In this document: positions 16,674 to 25,789 of the stretch, piece after piece
How the letters are laid out: each line of letters begins with the position of its first letter
Numbering within the stretch: the first letter of the stretch is position 1
Origin: Pseudomonas sp.
Lineage (GTDB): Bacteria > Pseudomonadota > Gammaproteobacteria > Pseudomonadales > Pseudomonadaceae
Direction of reading: 5' to 3'
DNA length: 64,000 nucleotides
NCBI RefSeq assembly: GCF_030150285.1
Contig: NZ_JASLGE010000097.1
Span: 1 to 64,000 of the forward strand
Position numbers and translations under genes: made by a program
The notes under the pieces: model-generated
The model's input: only the letters and a program-made list of their open reading frames with translations
What the model was told of the DNA's origin: nothing
Database searches by the model: none

Positions 16674-17930
16674 TCAATAGTCGATGGGGTCACGCACGAT
16701 CGGGCAGGTCATGCAGTGACCGCCGCCACGGCCGCGGCCCAGTTCGGATGCACTGATGGTGATGACTTCGACACCGGCCTTGCGCAACAGCGTGTTGGTG
16801 TAGGTGTTGCGGTCATAACCGATCACCACGCCCGGCTCCAGCGCCACCACGTTGTTGCCGTCGTCCCATTGCTCGCGTTCTGCGGCAAAGGAGTTACCGC
16901 CGGTTTCTACAACGCGTAGCGCCTTGAGGTTGAGGGCCTTGGCGACCACGTCGACAAAGCTGGCTTCTTCACGGCGCACGTTGATGCCGTCGGCTTTGCT
17001 CTCGTCCGGGTACAGGGAGAACGCCACGATCTGGTTCACGACTTCAGGGAAAATCGTCACCAGGTCGCGGTCGCAGAAACTGAACACGGTGTCCAGGTGC
17101 ATGGCAGCGCGGGACTTGGGCAGACCTGCCACGATGACGCGCTCAACCGCTTTGTTCTTGAACAGGTTTTGTGTCAGTTGGCCGATGGCCTGGCGCGAGG
17201 AGCGCTCGCCCATGCCGATCAGTACAACGCCGTTGCCGATAGGCATCACGTCCCCGCCTTCAAGGCTGGCGTTGCCGTGATCCACTGTCGGGTCGCCGTA
17301 CCAGACCTGGAATTCGGCGTTGGTGAACTCCGGGTGGAACTTGTAAATCGCCGTGGTCAGCAGGGTTTCCTGCCGGCGTGCAGGCCAGTACATCGGGTTC
17401 AGCGTGACGCCCCCGTAGATCCAGCACGTGGTGTCACGGGTGAATTGAGTGTTGGGCAGTGGCGGCAGGATAAAGCTGGTGTGGCCCAGGAAATCACGGA
17501 ACATCTGGATGGTTTTGCCGCCGAAGCTGTCCGGCAGATCGTCGGCGGACACACCGCCAATCAGGTACTCGGCCGCATGGCGCGGTTCCAGACTTTTGAG
17601 CCAGGATTTGACTTCGTTCACCAGACCCACACCCACTTGGTTGGGTGTGACTTTATGGTCCAGGATCCAGTCCAGTGCCTCGGGCATGGCAACGATATCG
17701 GTCAGCAGGTTGTGCATTTCCAGGACGTCTATGCCACGATCGCGCATTTTGGTCACGAAATCGAAGTGGTCACGTTTGGCCTGGTTGACCCATAGCACGT
17801 CATCGAATAACAGTTCATCGCAGTTGTTCGGGGTCAGGCGCTGGTGAGCCAGCCCCGGGGAACACACCATAACCTTGTGTAGCTTGCCGGCTTCAGAATG
17901 CACGCCGAACTTCACTTTTTCCGTGGTCAT
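16674..17930 (-). CDS. arcA: Arginine deiminase
   Basis: 418 residues, equal to P. aeruginosa ArcA. Visible motifs are the LEGGDVMPIG loop, AMHLDTVFSFCDRD with the catalytic His, and the terminal nucleophile Cys in RGRGGGHCMTCPIVRDPI. It hydrolyses arginine to citrulline and ammonia. GGAGG directly abuts a first ATG at 17939, leaving no spacing, while the ATG at 17930 sits 9 bases from it; that decides the start. It is 33 bases after arcD in the arcDABC operon. Confidence 0.97.
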   Translation of the reverse strand: MTTEKVKFGVHSEAGKLHKVMVCSPGLAHQRLTPNNCDELLFDDVLWVNQAKRDHFDFVTKMRDRGIDVLEMHNLLTDIVAMPEALDWILDHKVTPNQVGVGLVNEVKSWLKSLEPRHAAEYLIGGVSADDLPDSFGGKTIQMFRDFLGHTSFILPPLPNTQFTRDTTCWIYGGVTLNPMYWPARRQETLLTTAIYKFHPEFTNAEFQVWYGDPTVDHGNASLEGGDVMPIGNGVVLIGMGERSSRQAIGQLTQNLFKNKAVERVIVAGLPKSRAAMHLDTVFSFCDRDLVTIFPEVVNQIVAFSLYPDESKADGINVRREEASFVDVVAKALNLKALRVVETGGNSFAAEREQWDDGNNVVALEPGVVIGYDRNTYTNTLLRKAGVEVITISASELGRGRGGGHCMTCPIVRDPIDY

Positions 17931-17963
17931 TACCGTCATCCTCCAAAGTACATAAACAGGGTG

Positions 17964-19391
17964 TTACAGGGTCAGGAAGCCGTCATAGAGGCCATAGGCC
18001 GCAAACAAGGCACCAATCACTACAGCGGCAAAAATGACTTTCTCGATGCTGGTGAACACTTGCTGGCCACTTTCACGTTTGGCCTTGGCGAACAGGATGG
18101 CACCGGGGGCATACAGCAGGGCCGACAACAGCAGGTACTTGAGGCCACCGGCATAGATCAGCCAGACGGCGTAGATCAGGGCAATCGAGCCGATGATCAG
18201 GTCTTTTTTGCGTTCTGCCATCGCGTTTTCATAGGTCTCGCCCCGCACCGCCAGCAGCAGGCCGTAGGCCGCCGACCAGAGGTAAGGCACCAGGATCATT
18301 GAGGTCGCGAGGTAGATCAGTGACAGGTAAGTGCTGGCCGAGAACAGGGTGATGATCAAGAACACCTGCACCATCGCGTTGGTCAGCCACAGGGCGTTGA
18401 CCGGCACGTGGTTGGCGTTTTCCTTTTTCAGGAAGGCCGGCATGGTGTGGTCTTTGGCGGCCGAGAACATGATCTCGGCGCACAGCAGCACCCACGAGAG
18501 CAAGGCCCCGAGCAGTGACACAATCAGGCCGACGCTGATCAGCACCGCGCCCCAATGCCCCACCACATGCTCAAGCACGGCGGCCATTGACGGGTTCTGC
18601 AGTTTCGCCAGCTCAGGCTGAGTCATGATGCCCAGCGACAGTACGTTCACCAGTACCAGCAACAGCAGCACAGTGATAAAGCCGATCACCGTCGCTTTGC
18701 CGACATCCGAGCGTTTTTCGGCGCGGGACGAGAAAATGCTCGCCCCTTCAATACCGATGAACACCCACACCGTCACCAGCATCATGTTGCGCACCTGGTC
18801 CATCACACTGCCCAGGTCCGGGTTTTTCAGGCCCCAGATGTCACTGGTGAAGATATCCAGTTTGAACGCGAACACGGCAATCAGAATAAACAGAATCAGG
18901 GGCACAACCTTGGCAACGGTGGTCACCAGGTTGATGAACGCCGCTTCCTTGATCCCGCGAAGTACCAGAAAGTGCACGGCCCACAGCAGGACAGAGGCCC
19001 CGATAATGGCGGCGGGGGTGTTGCCTTCACCGAAGATGGGGAAGAAGTAGCCCAGGGTGCTGAACAGCAGCACAAAGTAGCCGACGTTGCCCAGCCAGGC
19101 ACTGATCCAGTAGCCCCAGGCGGATGAGAAACCCATGTAATCGCCGAACCCGGCTTTGGCGTAGGCGTAAACGCCGCCGTCGAGGTTGGGTTTGCGGTTA
19201 GCCAGGGTTTGGAAGACAAATGCCAGGGTCAGCATGCCGACGGCCGTGATGGCCCAGCCGATGAGTACGGCCCCTACATCGGCACTGGCGGCCATGTTTT
19301 GTGGCAACGAAAAGATACCGCCGCCAATCATTGAGCCAACGACCAGTGCAACCAACGCACCCAATCGTAGTTTTCCAGGAGTATCAGACAT
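17964..19391 (-). CDS. arcD: Arginine/ornithine antiporter ArcD
   Basis: 475 residues, an APC-superfamily transporter with about 13 membrane helices. The first helix has VGSMIGGGIFSLPQN, the substrate backbone-binding motif. ArcD exchanges external arginine for internal ornithine without energy cost, feeding the arginine deiminase pathway under oxygen limitation. The start at 19391 is preceded by GGAGT. It is the first gene of the operon, with an ANR-type box 65 bases upstream, and shares its upstream region with a divergent paralogue. Confidence 0.95.
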   Translation of the reverse strand: MSDTPGKLRLGALVALVVGSMIGGGIFSLPQNMAASADVGAVLIGWAITAVGMLTLAFVFQTLANRKPNLDGGVYAYAKAGFGDYMGFSSAWGYWISAWLGNVGYFVLLFSTLGYFFPIFGEGNTPAAIIGASVLLWAVHFLVLRGIKEAAFINLVTTVAKVVPLILFILIAVFAFKLDIFTSDIWGLKNPDLGSVMDQVRNMMLVTVWVFIGIEGASIFSSRAEKRSDVGKATVIGFITVLLLLVLVNVLSLGIMTQPELAKLQNPSMAAVLEHVVGHWGAVLISVGLIVSLLGALLSWVLLCAEIMFSAAKDHTMPAFLKKENANHVPVNALWLTNAMVQVFLIITLFSASTYLSLIYLATSMILVPYLWSAAYGLLLAVRGETYENAMAERKKDLIIGSIALIYAVWLIYAGGLKYLLLSALLYAPGAILFAKAKRESGQQVFTSIEKVIFAAVVIGALFAAYGLYDGFLTL

Positions 19392-19455
19392 TTGCAGTGA
19401 CTCCATCCGGGAGAAGTGAGGCTTAAAAGGTTAGTCCGTTGTTTTTTTTAGCCAA

Positions 19456-19469
19456 TTGATATGGGTCAG
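19456..19469 (-). promoter_or_regulatory. ANR (FNR-type) box of the arc operon
   Basis: TTGAT-ATGG-GTCAG matches the ANR/FNR consensus TTGAT-N4-ATCAA with two mismatches in one half. It lies 65 bases before arcD. A candidate -10 (TAACCT, 19433-19428) places the box near -41, the activating position. It is overlapped by a GATATG-N8-CATATC dyad (19458-19477). Confidence 0.6.
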
Positions 19470-19549
19470 GGCATATCTACATTCCGTTGTTTGTTGTGCA
19501 GGGATGTCGCATTTACGTCTTTTTCAGGTGCGTGCGAATACCCACTTTA

Positions 19550-19563
19550 GAGCGCTTGCGCTC
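19550..19563. promoter_or_regulatory. Palindrome in the arcD/arcD2 spacer
   Basis: GAGCGC-TT-GCGCTC is a 6-bp perfect inverted repeat in the middle of the 444-base divergent spacer (19392-19835). Possible operator; no regulator can be assigned. Confidence 0.3.
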
Positions 19564-19706
19564 AAGTATTGAGAAGGGTGGGTTACGGTGTTATGGGGAT
19601 TGAAACTAGCCACTATTTTCAAATTTGCAAATGCAATTGCGATGTTTCATCTACGCTTGCATACCTTAAAACTGCCGTTTGTCTGAGCCCTGTTAATGAC
19701 GGCTTG

Positions 19707-19725
19707 ATAGAACATGTTGTTCTAT
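19707..19725. promoter_or_regulatory. Perfect 8-bp dyad upstream of the second arcD
   Basis: ATAGAACA-TGT-TGTTCTAT is perfectly symmetrical and lies 111 bases before the divergent ArcD-like gene. The spacing of the half sites fits a dimeric regulator. No known Pseudomonas operator comes to mind. Confidence 0.45.
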
Positions 19726-19835
19726 AAAGAGGGATCGCTTATTTCGTCAATTAAGTAAACGCGTGAAGTGGGCTTTTATTTAGCCGCTGCCCTTACACAC
19801 CCAGGCTTAACCATGGATCGGACGCAGAGGTCGTG

Positions 19836-21263
19836 ATGTCACAACAGCCACAAAAACTAAGGCTTAACGCGTTGATTGCGTTGGTCGTCGGCTCAATGAT
19901 TGGCGGCGGTATCTTTTCGTTGCCGCAAAATATTGCCGAACGTGCGTCGGGCGGGGCGGTGCTGATTGGCTGGGCCATCACGGCCGTCGGCATGCTGGCG
20001 CTGGCATTTGTCTTCCAGACGCTGGCCAATCGCAAACCGGAACTCGACTCGGGCGTGTATGCCTACGCCAAGGCTGGTTTCGGCGATTACATGGGCTTTT
20101 CGTCCGCCTGGGGTTACTGGATCAGTGCCTGGCTGGGCAACGTCGGCTACTTTGTGTTGTTGTTCAGCACTTTGGGCTACTTTTTTCCGGTATTTGGCCA
20201 GGGCAACACACCGATTGCCATCGGTTGCGCCTCGCTGTTGCTGTGGGCGGTGCATTTTCTGGTGATGCGAGGCATCAAGGAAGCCGCGTTCATCAACCAG
20301 TTGACCACGGTCGCCAAACTCGTCCCCATCGTGATGTTTATCGTGTTGGCGGGGGTGGCCTTCAAGGCGGATATTTTTACGCAAGACTTTTGGGGCGCTC
20401 AAACCCCGAGCCTGGGCAGTGTGATGGACCAGGTGCGCCACATGATGCTGGTGACCGTGTTTGTGTTTATCGGCATTGAAGGGGCCAGCGTGTACTCGGG
20501 GCGTGCCGAAAAACGCTCGGATGTGGGCAAGGCCACGGTGATCGGTTTTCTTGGCGTGCTGGCTTTGTTGGTGCTGGTGAACGTGCTGTCGTTGGGCATC
20601 ATGACCCAGCCGGAGTTGGCCAAACTGCAAAACCCCTCGATGGCGGGCGTGCTCCGGCATGTGGTGGGCGATTGGGGGGCGATTCTGATCAGCATCGGGC
20701 TCGCCATTTCACTGCTCGGCGCGCTGCTCTCGTGGGCGTTGTTATGCGCGGAAATCCTGTATGCCACGGCGAAAGACCACACCATGCCGGCTTTCCTGAA
20801 AAAGGAAAACGCCAACCATGTGCCGGTCAACGCGCTGTGGTTGACCAACACGATGATCCAGGCATTCTTGATCATCACCCTGGTGTCGTCTGGCACCTAC
20901 ACCGGGCTGATCTACCTCGCGTCGTCGATGATTCTGGTGCCTTATTTGTGGTCGGCCGCCTACGCGGTGTTGCTGTGCGTGAGAGGTGAGACGTACACGG
21001 GGGCGAACCGTCGGCGGGTCAAGGACCTGCTGATGGGGGCGATTGCGCTTATCTACGCCATATGGCTGTTGTATGCGGCCGGTCCCAAGTACCTGCTGCT
21101 GTCAGCGTTACTGTATGCGCCGGGCATTATTTTTTTCGCCAAGGCCAAACGAGAACAACACCAACCGTTGTTCAAACCGTGGGAAAAAGTGATTTTCGGG
21201 GCGGTGATCGTGACGGCGCTGGGGGCCGCGTATGGCTTGTATAGCGGGGCGCTGACGCTTTAG
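19836..21263 (+). CDS. arcD: Second ArcD-type arginine/ornithine antiporter
   Basis: 475 residues, very similar to the neighbouring ArcD along its whole length (shared VGSMIGGGIFSLPQN, NRKP, KAGFGDYMGFSSAWGYWISA, EKRSDVGKATVIGF). It is therefore a paralogue of the same APC antiporter, transcribed divergently. ATG at 19836 follows AGAGG by 5 bases; a GTG one codon earlier is less likely. It stands alone, followed by REP repeats. It could exchange arginine, ornithine, citrulline or another basic amino acid; substrate cannot be told from sequence. Lack of a clear ANR box on its side suggests different regulation. Confidence 0.85.
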   Translation: MSQQPQKLRLNALIALVVGSMIGGGIFSLPQNIAERASGGAVLIGWAITAVGMLALAFVFQTLANRKPELDSGVYAYAKAGFGDYMGFSSAWGYWISAWLGNVGYFVLLFSTLGYFFPVFGQGNTPIAIGCASLLLWAVHFLVMRGIKEAAFINQLTTVAKLVPIVMFIVLAGVAFKADIFTQDFWGAQTPSLGSVMDQVRHMMLVTVFVFIGIEGASVYSGRAEKRSDVGKATVIGFLGVLALLVLVNVLSLGIMTQPELAKLQNPSMAGVLRHVVGDWGAILISIGLAISLLGALLSWALLCAEILYATAKDHTMPAFLKKENANHVPVNALWLTNTMIQAFLIITLVSSGTYTGLIYLASSMILVPYLWSAAYAVLLCVRGETYTGANRRRVKDLLMGAIALIYAIWLLYAAGPKYLLLSALLYAPGIIFFAKAKREQHQPLFKPWEKVIFGAVIVTALGAAYGLYSGALTL

Positions 21264-21340
21264 GGCTCATGCCCACAGGTTCAATCGGTAGGAGGGGCCA
21301 CTGCGTAAAACCTGCGTTCGGCCAGCGTGGTTTAAGGGGG

Positions 21341-21394
21341 GGCCTTTAAATCAAAAGCTAGATCAAAAGATCACGAGCAAGCTCGTTCCTACAG
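21341..21394. repeat. REP repeat
   Basis: A TTTAAATCAAAAGCTAGATC lead and an inverted REP end GAGCAAGCTCGTTCCTAC. First unit of the repeat-filled spacer 21264-21862, which holds no gene. Confidence 0.7.
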
Positions 21395-21475
21395 GTCTTG
21401 CTTCGTGGTCCTGCTGCGCAAAACCGGTGTGAGGCCAGCGTGGTTTGAGGGGGCCCTTTAGATCAAAAGCATGCT

Positions 21476-21593
21476 CTGTAGGAGCGAGCTTGCTCGCGAT
21501 CTTTTGATCTTGTACAGACCGGACACATGGTTGACGGGGGCCCTTGGATCAAAAGCCAGATCAAAAGATCACGAGCAAGCTCGTTCCTACAGG
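21476..21593. repeat. REPIN (paired inverted REP elements)
   Basis: CTGTAGGAGCGAGCTTGCTC at one end and GAGCAAGCTCGTTCCTACAG at the other, around an ACAGACCGGACACATGG core. It is nearly the same element as the one at 12174-12273. Confidence 0.8.
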
Positions 21594-21664
21594 TCTTGCT
21601 TCATGGTCCCGCTGCGTAAAACCAGCGCGAGACCCGCGTGGCTCAAGGGGGTAGCCGCTCACGC

Positions 21665-21765
21665 GTAGGAACAGCCGGTCGACGCTCGATTGCTCGCGAT
21701 CTTTTAACCATAAATCAGGGTCTACGAGCGCTACGCAATCGATCGCAGCCTTCGGCAGCGACTGC
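21665..21765. repeat. REP remnants of two types
   Basis: 21665-21706 is a CGTAGGAACAGCCGGTCGAC single REP half; 21736-21765 (GATCGCAGCCTTCGGCAGCG) is the inverted counterpart of the repeat at 4713-4740. Confidence 0.55.
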
Positions 21766-21862
21766 ATTCTTTTGTGCCGCTGACGAGGTACGAAGGCTGC
21801 GACCCACTCTGATAGGCGCATTGGTCGTGGGGAAGCGAAAGACAGTTGGCTCCTACCGTCGG

Positions 21863-22267
21863 TCATTCACTGGTCAACGGCAGGTGTTCCGGCCGTGACC
21901 AGATCCACAGGTTGCCCATGCTCATGCCGGCAATGGCGAGATAAACCGGCCAGTCATGGTCGAGCACATACAGCATCAAGCCTGCGCAGAGCGCCATGCT
22001 GATGGTCGCGCTGACTTTGGCTTTGCGTTTGATGATTTTACCGTTGCGCCAGTTGGTCAGGATCGGGCCAAACAAACGGTGGTTTTCGAGCCAGGCGCTC
22101 AGGCGCGGGGAGCTTTTGGTCGCCGCCCAGGCCGCGAGCAAAATGAATTCGGTGGTCGGTAAACCGGGAATCACGATAGCGATCAGGCCAATGCCCAAGC
22201 TGACGTAAGCGAGCAGGCCGAACAGGATGCGAGCAATTTTGGACGACGATTGGGTTTGGCGGGTCAT
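21863..22267 (-). CDS. DUF454 family inner-membrane protein (YbaN-like)
   Basis: 134 residues starting MTRQTQSSSKIARI. The family's hallmark IGLIAIVIPGLPTTEFILLA follows the first helix, then a soluble stretch (SPRLSAWLENHRLFGPILTNW) and two helices near the C-terminus. Members are small inner-membrane proteins of unknown function, often next to haem or iron genes. Here it lies 58 bases after the haem oxygenase on the same strand, so it is probably co-transcribed with the haem-uptake unit. A start 39 codons upstream would run into hemO and is unlikely. Confidence 0.82.
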   Translation of the reverse strand: MTRQTQSSSKIARILFGLLAYVSLGIGLIAIVIPGLPTTEFILLAAWAATKSSPRLSAWLENHRLFGPILTNWRNGKIIKRKAKVSATISMALCAGLMLYVLDHDWPVYLAIAGMSMGNLWIWSRPEHLPLTSE

Positions 22268-22325
22268 AAGCTCAAGACGCTGAAAAGGATGCCCGACCGC
22301 GCAAGGCGGGCCGGGCAGATCACGC

Positions 22326-22934
22326 TTAAGCTTCTGCGGTTTCGCCAGCGTAAGCGTGTTCCAGTAATACAGTGAAACGTTCAAAGGCGGCTACAGCACC
22401 TTTGTCGAGGTCGGCTTCTTCTTCGGCGCTCAGTTCCAGTGCGTCGAGGGTTCTGATGAAGCTCTTCCAACCTTCCGCACGGCCGCCAGCAGGCTCGCCC
22501 AGGTGGCGTGCGCCGAACGTTTCGCTCAGATCCAGCGCAACGGCACGCTTGATCAGGAAGGCTGCGCCCAGCTTGGAGCCTTCCGAAACAAAGATCCAGC
22601 CCAGCGCTTCGGCTTTGCTCGGCGAGTTTACCGCGCCAGGAACGGCAGCAGGCACTTCAGTGTTCAAGTCAGCCAGGTCAGCCTTGGCTTGTTCTGCGCG
22701 GCAGCGCTCGGGCAGATCAGCAACGATTTCCTTCAAGGCAGCGTCGGTGTACAGCGCTTGCAGTTCCGATTGGAACAGGTACTGAGCCACGACAAAACGG
22801 GCGAAATTTTCACGGGTGTCGAAGGGCTTGTGCGCTTTTACCAGGGCGTCGAGCTTTTGATGCGGCTCGTTTGTGATCTGGTTTATCCGTTGTGAGCGCA
22901 GGGCAGGGCGCGAGGCGGTTTCTGGAGTGGTCAT
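22326..22934 (-). CDS. hemO: Haem oxygenase (HemO/PigA type)
   Basis: 202 residues, similar to P. aeruginosa PigA. The proximal haem-ligand histidine is in the TNEPHQKLDALV motif (about residue 25). FARFVVAQYLFQ and GWIFVSEGSKLGAAFL are the other family motifs. The enzyme opens haem to biliverdin, CO and iron in the cytoplasm. The start at 22934 removes 25 poorly conserved residues of a longer reading. It lies 112 bases after the haem receptor, which fits its job of releasing iron from imported haem. Confidence 0.93.
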   Translation of the reverse strand: MTTPETASRPALRSQRINQITNEPHQKLDALVKAHKPFDTRENFARFVVAQYLFQSELQALYTDAALKEIVADLPERCRAEQAKADLADLNTEVPAAVPGAVNSPSKAEALGWIFVSEGSKLGAAFLIKRAVALDLSETFGARHLGEPAGGRAEGWKSFIRTLDALELSAEEEADLDKGAVAAFERFTVLLEHAYAGETAEA

Positions 22935-23046
22935 GCAAAAGTCCTTGAGAATGAGATGCGCTTTGTAACTAGACGAACCAGATGACGCATCACAGTAAAA
23001 AATCCTCACTGCACAGTAATAAAAGCTACGCAGTGAGGTTTTTGGG

Positions 23047-25671
23047 TCAGATTTCCCAGATCAGGTTGATTGCGAAGTTGCGGCCTGGTTGCGTCAGGCG
23101 CTCCAGATTGGCCGGGTTAACAACGGCGGCTTCACCCACCGCGTCATAGCTGCGAACGTCATCCCACAGCCAGTATTCCTTGTCAGTCAGGTTATAAATG
23201 CCGGCGCTGACGGTGACGTCCTTAGTGACCTTGTAAAACCCGCTCAGATCCAGGGTGCCGAAGCCTGGGGTTTTAAATTGTTTGCCTGCAATGTCAGGGG
23301 ACTTGAACGAAGTTTCGTCCACCCGGTTTTTGCTTTTTACCAACGTCCAGCTCAGCAAGGCACCATAAGTGTCCTGCTCGTATCCCAGTCCAAAAACACC
23401 GGTTAGCGGGTTAACGCTATTGAGCGGTTCGCCTGAGTCGTTGTTTTGGCCGTGGGCGTAAGCAATAGAGCCTTTGGTGTACAGACCTTGCGGTGCCCCA
23501 ATTGCATCCAACTGCAGTTTGCCTTTGGCCTCAATGCCCTTGATGGTCGCGTGCTTGATATTACGGCTTTTGAAGGCCTCTATCCCATAGCCTGGGCTCA
23601 GGTTGTCTTCGTCGATAAAGTCGCGGTATTTGTTGTAGAACACCGCTACGTCAAATGAGCCCTCATCAAAATTACCGCGCAAGCCTGTTTCGTAGCTTTT
23701 GCTTTTTTCCGGTTCCAGATTTGGGTTTGGTTCAACCACATAGCCTTGTTGCAGGTTTTCAAAGCGGCCGAAAAGCGCTTTGGCTGTTGGGGTGCGGAAA
23801 CCTTCCGAGTACTGGCCGAACCACGTGTAGTTATCGTTAAACGAGTAGGTTACGCCCAGTTTTGGTGAGAGGCGATGCCAGGTCTTGGTAGCACTGTTGA
23901 CGGGGTCTTGTTTCGCCGGATCCGGATCCGGATTGACCGTAGCCAAAAACGCCTCCGTCATTTTAGGCTTCATTTTGGTGTAGTCGTAGCGAACACCAGG
24001 CATAAAGGTCCACTGGTTCCAACTGATTTCATCCTGAGCGAATAGGCTGTAGGTGTTGATAGTCGGATCTGGGAAGTCGCTGAGTTTAGAGAATGTATCA
24101 GTAAGGTTGTCGGCGGGTGCTCCGGCTGCTGGGCAACCATCTTCTTTTTTCGGGCTGGCGGCGAGGCATGTGCCTTGACCTACACGCGATCCAGTGACTT
24201 TCTCATGCTTGATAGTGGCACCGTAGGTCAATAAATGATCAGTGCTGGCGATAGCGAACGCTTTGTCGAACTGAGCGTCAAATACCCATTGCTGCTCTTT
24301 GTAAAGGGTGTCACGGGTGCGATAGACATCTCGGGATGCTTTGTAATGCTCTTCGCTGCTCTGATGGGTCTTTGCGACTTGATAGTTCAAGCTCAACTTG
24401 CCGTGATCGGCCAACGCACTGTCGAAGGCAAAGGTGTTTTCCAGGCCAAAACGCTCGCGTTTCACGTTATCGGTACCGTTACGTGAACGGTACATGTTAA
24501 AGGGGCGACCGTTCATGAAAATACCGCCGATAACGCTTTTTTGATTGATGTCGCGCTTGTCGTTGTAGTTTTCGTAGGTGAAAGCGAGTCGGTCGTTGTC
24601 GTTGTAGTTCCAGCCTGCCTTGGCCAGTACGTTGGTGGTGCGAATAACTTCCGGGTTGGCCGCAGTACGGCTCAACCCCGTACCTCCGTGATCACCATAG
24701 GACTCTGTTTCGTGACCGTCGCGACGGCTCACATGCAGCAAACCGTCGAACTCACCGGAGCGCCCGGCCACGGTGCCGGACTTGAGCCAACTGCGATCAG
24801 CTGAGCTGTAGCCAGTTTTGAAGCGGGCACCCACATCTTGCCCCGGCTTGATAATGTCATCCGGATTGAGGGTGTAGTAGCTGACCGCACCGCCAATGGC
24901 GTTGCTGCCGTACAGCACCGACGCCGGGCCGCGCAAAACCTCAACGCTTCTGACAATCTCAGGATCAACGTAGTTACGCTGGGTCTTGGCGTAAGGCCCG
25001 TTGAAGAATGAGTTGGGGATTTCCACCCCATCAATTTGGGTGAGGATCCGATCACCATCGATACCCCGGATGTTATAGCCGCTGATACCGCCGCGCTGAC
25101 CCGCGCCGCCTACCGAAACGCCTGGCTCATAGCGCACCAGGTCCTTGATGGTATTGACGTTCTGGCGGTCCAGTGCCTGGCGATCATGAACGGTCACGGT
25201 GCTGGGGACCGCGCTGACGTCCTGCTCGTTACGCGTGGCGCTGATGGTCACTTGTTGCAAGGCCAGCGTGCCGGAAGTCGCGCTGCGTTTTTCGAGCACG
25301 ATGTTGTTGGCGCTCAGTTTGCGGTAGGTCAGGTTGGTGCCGGTGAGCAGGCGTTCCAGCGCTTTCTCCGGGGACAGCGAGCCGCGCGCACCCGGCGACG
25401 ACACATCCTGTGCCAGTTCTGCCGGCAAGCCGACCTGCCAGCCGGTCACAGCGGTAAAGTCGTTCAGGGCCGAGGCGAGGGGTTGCTGGGAAATCGCAAA
25501 CTTGTAATTGCCCACGGAGCGGGTGGCGGGCTGGTCTTCGGTGGCCGCGATGGCCGGGGCCGCCTGGACGCCGGCCAAGAGCATGGCGACGGTCAACAAC
25601 GACAACGTGCACTGCTGCAAACCGCCTGTGCGGGCGTTGGAAGAGGACCGGCTGTTGAAACAAGTGGGCAT
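23047..25671 (-). CDS. TonB-dependent haem receptor with signalling domain
   Basis: 874 residues. A signal peptide ends near residue 42 (APAIAA). A secretin/TonB N-terminal signalling domain follows at about 47-130 (ISQQPLASALNDFTAVTGWQ), then the plug (about 145-270, VRSVEVLRGPASVLYGSNAI) and a 22-strand barrel ending in NLIWEI. The FRTP and NPNL motifs of haem receptors are present. The signalling domain passes the substrate signal to the FecR-like protein encoded upstream. GGAGCG precedes the ATG at 25671. Haem as substrate is inferred from the motifs and the hemO neighbour; the usual histidine between FRTP and NPNL is absent. Confidence 0.9.
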   Translation of the reverse strand: MPTCFNSRSSSNARTGGLQQCTLSLLTVAMLLAGVQAAPAIAATEDQPATRSVGNYKFAISQQPLASALNDFTAVTGWQVGLPAELAQDVSSPGARGSLSPEKALERLLTGTNLTYRKLSANNIVLEKRSATSGTLALQQVTISATRNEQDVSAVPSTVTVHDRQALDRQNVNTIKDLVRYEPGVSVGGAGQRGGISGYNIRGIDGDRILTQIDGVEIPNSFFNGPYAKTQRNYVDPEIVRSVEVLRGPASVLYGSNAIGGAVSYYTLNPDDIIKPGQDVGARFKTGYSSADRSWLKSGTVAGRSGEFDGLLHVSRRDGHETESYGDHGGTGLSRTAANPEVIRTTNVLAKAGWNYNDNDRLAFTYENYNDKRDINQKSVIGGIFMNGRPFNMYRSRNGTDNVKRERFGLENTFAFDSALADHGKLSLNYQVAKTHQSSEEHYKASRDVYRTRDTLYKEQQWVFDAQFDKAFAIASTDHLLTYGATIKHEKVTGSRVGQGTCLAASPKKEDGCPAAGAPADNLTDTFSKLSDFPDPTINTYSLFAQDEISWNQWTFMPGVRYDYTKMKPKMTEAFLATVNPDPDPAKQDPVNSATKTWHRLSPKLGVTYSFNDNYTWFGQYSEGFRTPTAKALFGRFENLQQGYVVEPNPNLEPEKSKSYETGLRGNFDEGSFDVAVFYNKYRDFIDEDNLSPGYGIEAFKSRNIKHATIKGIEAKGKLQLDAIGAPQGLYTKGSIAYAHGQNNDSGEPLNSVNPLTGVFGLGYEQDTYGALLSWTLVKSKNRVDETSFKSPDIAGKQFKTPGFGTLDLSGFYKVTKDVTVSAGIYNLTDKEYWLWDDVRSYDAVGEAAVVNPANLERLTQPGRNFAINLIWEI

Positions 25672-25789
25672 TGATAGCGCTCCGTGGTGAACGACTCTTG
25701 TTAGTTGCAAAGCTGACTCAAAATGCGAATCAGTTGCATTGACTACAACGAGACGAATTACCAAAGGCCATCGCGTAAAAAAAGTTTAA

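Noticed and set aside
15357..16919. 520-codon plus-strand frame across arcC-arcB-arcA
   Set aside because: It spans three certain genes on the other strand and shows no domain; an antisense shadow.
21264..21862. Repeat-rich block considered as a CRISPR array
   Set aside because: The repeats are palindromic REP/REPIN elements of unequal spacing and alternate orientation, with no uniform spacers and no cas genes.
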